Source of the DNA: Thiotrichaceae bacterium
GTDB taxonomy: Bacteria; Pseudomonadota; Gammaproteobacteria; Thiotrichales; Thiotrichaceae
Assembly: GCA_027008885.1 (NCBI GenBank)
Contig: JALVDQ010000214.1
Location: forward strand, 1 to 11,201
DNA: 11,201 nt
Direction: 5' to 3'
Under the pieces are notes generated by a model, which saw nothing but the letters and a program-made list of their open reading frames with translations, was not told the origin of the DNA and searched no databases. Below are positions 6,172 through 11,201 of this stretch, piece after piece (positions within the stretch are counted from its first letter, which is position 1; every line of letters begins with the position of its first letter). The translations under genes were made by a program, and so were the position numbers.

Positions 6172-8036
6172 TGAATACTGCAACAGAACCGGAACAAAAA
6201 CAACTCGGCTTTGATTTTGATGCTGATTATCATGTGGAAGCTTCGGCAGAAAATTCCAGTTATGAAATACTGGATTATCAATTAGCCGATTTGTTTTGCG
6301 AACTCTTTGATAAATCACAGAAAAATATCGAGAAACAGGCAGCTCAAAAAATCAGGCAAAACTTGAGAAGCTGCGTACTGGAAATCAGTAAAAAAACGCG
6401 CGAAGGCAGCATTGCGGTAAAATGCACAGCAGAACAGCAAAAACTGTTAATCCAGACTGATCTGCTTCAGGTTCTTGAAGATGTAACACCAGGGGATAAT
6501 AACAATGATCAATTTAAACCACTGGTATTACATAATACTTATCTTTATTTAAGGCGTTACTGGCAATACCAGCGGCAATTATTTGATTTAATAAATGCAC
6601 GAATGCATCAGCTCGCATTAACTGAAGAGCAAAAAGCATGGCAAAAACAGCATCTTGAGTCTTATTTTGAAACCAATTCAAGTGATGCTGATACAGACTG
6701 GCAAAAACTAGCCGCACAACGCGCCCTGGAAAATAAATTCCTGATTATTACAGGGGGACCGGGAACGGGAAAAACAACCACGATTGCGCGTATTCTGGCA
6801 CTACTCATCGAAGAGTATCTTTATAATAAAAAACAAAAATATGCAAAAAAAGGGGGGGATGGGTTTAATATATTACTCGCGGCTCCAACAGGAAAGGCAG
6901 CGATTCGCATGCTGGACTCGATTCGTTCTGCTCAACAGACTATCAATTTAAGCGAAAAAATACAGGAGTATCTGCCACAACAGGCGAGTACACTGCATAA
7001 GTTGTTAGGTTATATACCCGATTCAATAGTTTTTAAACATAATAAAAATAATCACTTAAAAGCGGATATTGTATTGGTAGATGAAGCCTCCATGATTGAT
7101 ATTGCAATGATGGCAAAACTTTTTGAGGCAGTTTCAGAGGATACCAAACTGATTCTGATTGGTGACAAGGATCAGCTTTCATCCGTTGAAACCGGCTCTG
7201 TTTTTGCTGATTTATGTCAGGGACTTAAAGATTCTAACTATTTGATAAAACTTCAAAAAAACTGGAGATTTTCAACAGACAGCAGTATCGGTAAACTGGC
7301 AATTAGCGCCAATCAGGGTGATATTGACACGCTTTATGATGTTTTAAAGGCTGATAATTCCAGTGAATGCCGTTTATTAGAGCCAGAAATACTCACTAGC
7401 AGGCAAATACCAGAGAGCTTGATCCAACCCTGGTTCTCTTATTTTGAATTGTTGACTGATCCGGATGCACCAATTTCAGAGATATTCCAGGCATTTAATC
7501 AATATCGCATACTTTGCGCCTTGCGCAGAGGATTAAATGGCAGCAGCATTCTAAGTGAGCGAATCGAAGCTGGCTTGATTCAAAAAGGCTTGTTAACAAA
7601 CCATCAGAACAGGACAAAAGAGAGAGCAGGGAAGTGGTACCACGGACGCCCCGTTATGATCACCCAAAACAGCTATGAAAAAGGACTGTTTAATGGCGAC
7701 ACAGGCATTGTGCTGAAAAGAAATGGACAAACAAAAGTTTATTTCCCTGATTCAGGTGAAACTGGCTATAAAAGTATCGCAGCTGTCAGGCTACCAGCAC
7801 ATGAAACAACCTGGGCAATGACTATTCATAAAAGCCAGGGTTCTGAATTTGATCAGGTTACATTGGTATTGCCACATGAAATTATGCCACTGTTGACGCG
7901 ACAATTAATCTATACCGGAATCACCAGAGCAAAAAAGCAGGTAACGATAATTGCAAGCCAGAAAATTCTTGGCGCAGGTTTGAATACTCAGGTATCTAAA
8001 GCCACCAGGATAGATAGTTTGTTACGAGAGAACTAA
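6171..8036 (+). CDS. recD: RecD subunit of RecBCD, 5'-3' helicase
   Basis: The fast 5'-3' motor of RecBCD, cytoplasmic. At 621 residues it is close to E. coli RecD (608). Motifs: Walker A TGGPGTGKTTT (194-204, Lys201), LAAPTGKAA (motif Ia), STLHKLLG, Walker B VLVDEASMID (Asp304-Glu305), GDKDQLSSVETGSVFADLC (from 331), KNWRF, TWAMTIHKSQGSEFD (His553, Lys554, Gln556) and YTGITRAKK (581-589). These and the closing region match RecBCD-type RecD rather than the longer RecD2. The ATG overlaps the recB stop by one base (TAATG), so the two are cotranscribed and probably made in fixed ratio. Between the Walker A helix and motif Ia, the loop carries KYAKKGGDGF (223-232), nearly the same peptide as in RecB; the E. 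coli loop is about eight residues shorter. All helicase motifs are present, so the insertion is probably tolerated. Confidence 0.97.
   Translation: MNTATEPEQKQLGFDFDADYHVEASAENSSYEILDYQLADLFCELFDKSQKNIEKQAAQKIRQNLRSCVLEISKKTREGSIAVKCTAEQQKLLIQTDLLQVLEDVTPGDNNNDQFKPLVLHNTYLYLRRYWQYQRQLFDLINARMHQLALTEEQKAWQKQHLESYFETNSSDADTDWQKLAAQRALENKFLIITGGPGTGKTTTIARILALLIEEYLYNKKQKYAKKGGDGFNILLAAPTGKAAIRMLDSIRSAQQTINLSEKIQEYLPQQASTLHKLLGYIPDSIVFKHNKNNHLKADIVLVDEASMIDIAMMAKLFEAVSEDTKLILIGDKDQLSSVETGSVFADLCQGLKDSNYLIKLQKNWRFSTDSSIGKLAISANQGDIDTLYDVLKADNSSECRLLEPEILTSRQIPESLIQPWFSYFELLTDPDAPISEIFQAFNQYRILCALRRGLNGSSILSERIEAGLIQKGLLTNHQNRTKERAGKWYHGRPVMITQNSYEKGLFNGDTGIVLKRNGQTKVYFPDSGETGYKSIAAVRLPAHETTWAMTIHKSQGSEFDQVTLVLPHEIMPLLTRQLIYTGITRAKKQVTIIASQKILGAGLNTQVSKATRIDSLLREN
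6835..6866 (+). repeat. Coding repeat copy 2 (A7-G7 tract) in recD
   Basis: In-frame segment encoding KYAKKGGDGF, with seven A, seven G and then ATGGGT; the partner of the recB copy at 6029-6060. It lies in the loop between the Walker A helix and motif Ia of RecD. Gain or loss of one base in either homopolymer would shift the frame: one extra G leads to a TAA within six codons. Confidence 0.7.
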
Positions 8037-8152
8037 GAGAGGACTAAGAGGGAATATAAGGAACAATTTAGCGATACCTGCTTGCCAAGGTCAACAAACT
8101 CTATTTAACATAATATACATTATGCGAAGTTTAGCTTGCTTTGGTCATGCTA

Positions 8153-8193
8153 AAATAAGAGGCTCGAAGCTGTTTGCTTTAAGCCTCTTATTT
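8153..8193. terminator. Bidirectional intrinsic terminator between recD and the lipoprotein gene
   Basis: AAATAAGAGGCT (8153-8164) pairs perfectly over 12 bp with AGCCTCTTATTT (8182-8193). The 17-base loop can itself form AAGC/GCTT (8167-8170 with 8176-8179). The outer part of the stem supplies T-rich ends on both strands, as expected for a terminator serving two convergent genes. It lies 117 bases past the recD stop and 36 bases past the lipoprotein stop. Confidence 0.8.
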
Positions 8194-8206
8194 ATTTTCG
8201 TATTAT

Positions 8207-8228
8207 CACTCTATCGCACTCTATCGCA
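8207..8228. repeat. 10-bp tandem duplication
   Basis: CACTCTATCG is present twice in direct tandem and followed by CA, directly before the lipoprotein stop codon. It lies in the 3' untranslated region of the minus-strand gene. It is probably a small replication-slippage duplication with no evident function. Confidence 0.6.
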
Positions 8229-10946
8229 TTAATTAATGCTGGTTACATTACCGGAGCTATCAATTGTTATTGGTCTGGGCGATGATTTTCCCTGAGAGGT
8301 AATGGTCATTGTTCCTGTAGAGCCGGAAGCACTAACACTGTTAATGACATAGCTTGCAGTATCACTATTGTTATAAGTTACAGTCCCGCTACAACCAGGA
8401 TTGGAATATAATTTAACCACAGAATTTCCTCCTCCTGTTCTATTTCCACTTAAGCTGTAAATAACTTGTATGTTATAACCGTATTTTGTTCTGCAAATGG
8501 CTTGATTTTGCAGGTTAACCTTTAAAGAATTAACCGTAACTGTCATGCTGTCTGAACCCTTAGCACCATCATTATCAGTTACTTCCAGGGTTAAATGATG
8601 AGTACCAGGACTTAGACCTTTCAGATTCAATGTTTTTGTATTTGAGAGTGTATTGGCACCTTCTTTCCATTTATAGGATGATATGCTGCCATCTGAATCT
8701 GTGCCACTGCCTGTCAATACATAAGCCTGAAGTTCAACAATAGTTTTATCAGAGCCTGCATTTGCAACGGGTGGTTTATTTGCTGAATTGTTGTTCACAG
8801 TCACTGTTACCTGGTCGCTTCCAGTTGCGCCTTTATTATCAGTTGCTTCTAAAGTAAAAGTATGACTTCCAGCTGACAAACCTGAAATTGTATAAGGAGG
8901 AATATTGCTTCCTGAACCACTTTTCTTGACTACACCACCCAATTTCCACTTCCAGGAAACAATGGTGTCGCCATCGGGATCACTGACTGTGCCGTTTAGT
9001 GTGACACTTTCACCAGGTTTTATGATCTTGTCTGCACCGGCATTAACTACAGGTTTTTTATTCACAGCAGCATTTACGATCACTTTGACACTGTCAGAAC
9101 CAATCGCTCCCTTGTTATCAGTTGCTTCCAGGTAGAAAATATGCTGCCCAGATCCCAAGCCACTAATAACGTATGGAGGAATATTACTTCCTGAGCCACT
9201 TTTCTTGACTACACCACCCAATTTCCACTTCCAGGAAACAATGGCGTCGCCATCGGGATCACTGACTGTGCCATTTAGAGTAACGCTTTCACCAGGTTTT
9301 ATGATCTTGTCTGCACCGGCATTAACTACAGGTTTTTTATTCACAGCAGCATTTACGGTCACTTTGACACTGTCAGAACCAACCGCTCCCTTGTTATCAG
9401 TTGCTTCCAGGTAGAAAATATGCTGCCCAGATCCCAAACCACTAACAACGTATGGAGGAATATTGCTTCCTGAGCCACTTCTTTTTACAACGCCATTTAG
9501 TTTCCATTTCCAGGAAACAATGGCGTCGCCATCGGGATCACTGACTGTGCCGTTTAGAGTAACGCTTTCACCAGGTTTTATGATCTTGTCCGCACCGGCA
9601 CTAACTACTGGATTTCTATTGATTTTTGCATTTACACTCACTATGACAGAGTCTGTACTGACAGCTCCTTTATTGTCAGTGACCTCGAGTTGAAATACAT
9701 GCAGTCCAATTGATAAATTGTTAATCCTGAGTGGGGCTATCGTCCCTCCACTACCACTTTTTCTGGTGATGCCATTTTTTACCCATTTCCACGCTGCAAT
9801 CGAGCCATCGAGATCCTTTGCTGTTCCATTTAATGTAATACTTTCACCAAAATTTATCGTTTTGTCTAATCCGGCATTGACAATTGGAGCTTTATTAGTG
9901 CTTGAGTTAACGGTAATTTTGATGCTGGCTGAATTTTTTGCACCTAAATTATCAGTAACCGTTAGTTTGAAAAAGTGTTCTCCTACAGATAAATTAACAA
10001 GTACAATTGAATCCCCTGCTCCCTTGCTAACTGCGCCTTCTGTCCATAAATAGGATTTGATCTGCCCATCTGGATCAGAAGCATGTCCCTGAAGTTTAAT
10101 TGTTTCTCCAACTGTAATTATTTTTCCGTTTATTGAGTCTTCAATACTTACCAGAGGGTTTCTGTTGACCCATTCAGGTAAAATATTGGTCTGTGGTGGG
10201 TTGCTATAACCTCTCGCTACAAGATTATTTTGCAAAGGTCTAAAAACATCCTTTGCACCTGCAAAATTGGCAATTCTTCGATATATTGGCACTGCTACTC
10301 CATCAAGCAAACCATTGTCAGCAAAGTCTGTTGTTAATTTATCAAGAGCAGTAGCCAAGTCCTGATTTTGACTATTAGCCAGAAAACCGGCAGAAAATAA
10401 TAGCAAGATTGCATTATCAGGATGGTTATTTGTATTTAAATTTAATCTGTTAAGTGAAATTCCTGAGAGACCGAATAAGGCTTTTAAATCGGATAAAGCC
10501 TGCGAGTTTGCATTATCGACAGTTTTTCCCTGATTGACCAAATATTCAATACGAGCTGCAACCAGGTGTGTGAATATATTTAAATTATCAACAGACTCCC
10601 CTGCTTTTGATATCTCATTTAATGTCAGGGATACAGTGCTTTTTTCCCCGCTGTATTCATTGTAAAACAGACCACTGACACTAATTTTTGTCCAGCCTGT
10701 CCAGGGAAGAATAGCATTAAACTCACCTTTATCATTTGCAATCAAACCATCAAGTCTGTCTGTTGAGGAAGCCCCCTGCTTTGAATATTTTGCATATGAA
10801 ATTTGTGAATCTTTTAAAAAATCACCCTTTTGAGCAACACCACTTGCTACAGAGTGATTCGCTTGATTCGAGCCTCCGCCACAACTTGATATAAAAAGGC
10901 TTAATGAAACAACAAGTAATAGGTATAAGGGGTAAAACGGTTTCAT
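8229..10946 (-). CDS. Large lipoprotein with six PKD/Ig-like domains
   Basis: Predicted exported lipoprotein of 905 residues. ATG at 10946 is chosen over a TTG 18 codons upstream because it begins a normal lipoprotein signal: Lys2, a hydrophobic core at 4-19, and lipobox ISSC with Cys22. Gly at +2 favours the outer membrane. Residues 35-240 match a lipoprotein N-terminal module beginning SGVAQKGDF, with later FTHLVAARIEYLVNQGK; its role is unknown. Six PKD/cadherin-like domains follow at about 261-345, 351-438, 445-533, 538-626, 631-719 and 723-806, with typical SDPDG, SWKWK and LEATDNKGA motifs. Domains 3-5 are nearly identical. The last 100 residues hold two cysteines (ICRTK and PGCSG) that could form a disulfide. 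No catalytic motif is visible, so a surface adhesion, scaffold or carbohydrate-contact role is inferred. It is transcribed alone and converges on recD. Confidence 0.88.
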   Translation of the reverse strand: MKPFYPLYLLLVVSLSLFISSCGGGSNQANHSVASGVAQKGDFLKDSQISYAKYSKQGASSTDRLDGLIANDKGEFNAILPWTGWTKISVSGLFYNEYSGEKSTVSLTLNEISKAGESVDNLNIFTHLVAARIEYLVNQGKTVDNANSQALSDLKALFGLSGISLNRLNLNTNNHPDNAILLLFSAGFLANSQNQDLATALDKLTTDFADNGLLDGVAVPIYRRIANFAGAKDVFRPLQNNLVARGYSNPPQTNILPEWVNRNPLVSIEDSINGKIITVGETIKLQGHASDPDGQIKSYLWTEGAVSKGAGDSIVLVNLSVGEHFFKLTVTDNLGAKNSASIKITVNSSTNKAPIVNAGLDKTINFGESITLNGTAKDLDGSIAAWKWVKNGITRKSGSGGTIAPLRINNLSIGLHVFQLEVTDNKGAVSTDSVIVSVNAKINRNPVVSAGADKIIKPGESVTLNGTVSDPDGDAIVSWKWKLNGVVKRSGSGSNIPPYVVSGLGSGQHIFYLEATDNKGAVGSDSVKVTVNAAVNKKPVVNAGADKIIKPGESVTLNGTVSDPDGDAIVSWKWKLGGVVKKSGSGSNIPPYVISGLGSGQHIFYLEATDNKGAIGSDSVKVIVNAAVNKKPVVNAGADKIIKPGESVTLNGTVSDPDGDTIVSWKWKLGGVVKKSGSGSNIPPYTISGLSAGSHTFTLEATDNKGATGSDQVTVTVNNNSANKPPVANAGSDKTIVELQAYVLTGSGTDSDGSISSYKWKEGANTLSNTKTLNLKGLSPGTHHLTLEVTDNDGAKGSDSMTVTVNSLKVNLQNQAICRTKYGYNIQVIYSLSGNRTGGGNSVVKLYSNPGCSGTVTYNNSDTASYVINSVSASGSTGTMTITSQGKSSPRPITIDSSGNVTSIN
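8905..9741 (-). repeat. Three tandem 279-bp repeats within the lipoprotein gene
   Basis: Matching points recur exactly 279 bases (93 codons) apart: the CATTAAC/CACTAAC block at 9041, 9320 and 9599, and the TTTTCTTGAC block at 8921 and 9200. The first two units (by plus-strand order) differ at only about ten positions by eye; the third diverges towards its outer edge. Each unit encodes one PKD-like domain, so gain or loss of units keeps the frame. The similarity points to recent duplication or gene conversion. Confidence 0.85.
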
Positions 10947-10992
10947 TATGTTGGGTTCTCGGAAGTTATTTGATGTTTTAGGTTTTAGATAA

Positions 10993-11022
10993 AATTTCAA
11001 ATCAATAGATTTAATTGAAATT
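10993..11022. promoter_or_regulatory. AT-rich inverted repeat upstream of the lipoprotein gene
   Basis: AATTTCAA (10993-11000) is the exact complement of TTGAAATT (11015-11022). An inner pair AAATC/GATTT (10999-11003 with 11008-11012) can form instead, as a hairpin with an AATA loop. It lies 47-76 bases before the ATG at 10946, where an operator would be expected. In such AT-rich DNA it may be chance. Confidence 0.35.
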
Positions 11023-11066
11023 AAGTGGCTTTATTGCACGCTGAGATAGCAGATTATATTGTATTA

Positions 11067-11118
11067 TTTTCTTTCTTTTCTTTCTTTTCTTTCTTTTCTT
11101 TCTTTTCTTTCTTTTCTT
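11067..11118. repeat. 9-bp tandem repeat (TTTCTTTTC), five full copies
   Basis: Exactly five copies of TTTCTTTTC run from 11072 to 11116, with partial copies on each side. The strand is pure pyrimidine, and purine (GAAAAGAAA) on the coding strand of the lipoprotein gene. It starts 121 bases upstream of that gene's ATG, so copy-number change would alter upstream spacing without touching the protein. A homopurine-homopyrimidine run with mirror symmetry could also adopt triplex structure. Confidence 0.9.
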
Positions 11119-11120
11119 GT

Positions 11121-11142
11121 GGGGGTTATTATGAATACCCCC
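11121..11142. other. GGGGGT/ACCCCC hairpin
   Basis: GGGGGT (11121-11126) pairs with ACCCCC (11137-11142) around a ten-base loop. An alternative, mutually exclusive pairing is GGGTTAT (11123-11129) with ATAACCC (11149-11155). It immediately borders the nine-base repeat tract. On the minus strand the hairpin is followed by the purine tract, so it is not a classical terminator there; read on the plus strand no T-run follows. Confidence 0.35.
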
Positions 11143-11166
11143 GCAATTATAACCCATTTACTCAAT

Positions 11167-11185
11167 GTTAATAAAGACTATTAAC
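11167..11185. other. GTTAATA/TATTAAC palindrome
   Basis: A perfect 7-bp inverted repeat around AAGAC near the window edge. It could be a regulator site for the lipoprotein gene or for a gene beyond the window; nothing here decides between these. Confidence 0.3.
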
Positions 11186-11201
11186 TGCCCTAAGAGTGTC
11201 A

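Noticed and set aside
8905..9741. Regular repeats as a CRISPR array
   Set aside because: The period is 279 bp, the repeats are coding and contiguous, and there are no unique spacers.
8905..10053. Several plus-strand open frames with similar proteins opposite the lipoprotein gene
   Set aside because: They repeat only because the antisense strand carries the 279-bp tandem repeats; they lack ribosome binding sites and have no protein-like pattern of their own.

Overview
The window looks like a piece of a gammaproteobacterial chromosome with moderately low G+C (roughly 40% by eye). The evidence is a RecB-RecD pair of the RecBCD type, a lipoprotein with a normal lipobox, and a short paired palindrome of the REP kind seen between genes in many gammaproteobacteria. 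The exact lineage cannot be read from the sequence; a sulfur-oxidising or methylotrophic relative is only a guess.

Layout. 1-234: noncoding, with a REP-like double palindrome at 61-108. 235-1377 (+): a four-motif iron-sulfur protein with a C-terminal CxxC/CxxC knuckle. 1378-1439: short convergent gap with an 8-bp inverted repeat. 1440-2144 (-): a two-helix membrane protein with a SHOCT-like tail, function unknown. 2145-2532: AT-rich intergenic stretch with no supported gene. 2533-6171 (+): recB, starting at TTG. 6171-8036 (+): recD, overlapping recB by one base (TAATG). 8153-8193: a 12-bp-stem bidirectional terminator between convergent genes. 8229-10946 (-): a 905-residue lipoprotein with six PKD/Ig-like domains, three of them nearly identical in DNA. 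10947-11201: its upstream region, with an inverted repeat, a nine-base tandem repeat (five copies) and two small hairpins.

How the genes work together. RecB and RecD are two of the three subunits of the RecBCD (exonuclease V) helicase-nuclease and are clearly one translationally coupled unit. recC is not directly upstream, where it usually sits in gammaproteobacteria. The other three genes have no evident functional tie to the pair or to each other.

The most unusual observation is that recB and recD each carry, in loops where E. coli RecB and RecD (as I recall them) are shorter, almost the same 30-bp in-frame segment encoding K-Y-x-K-K-G-G-D-G-(Y/F). It contains adjacent A6-7 and G7-8 homopolymers. 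This looks like a short repeat family accepted inside coding sequence, and the homopolymers are potential slippage or frameshift sites. Nothing in the window amounts to a demonstrably new multi-gene system.
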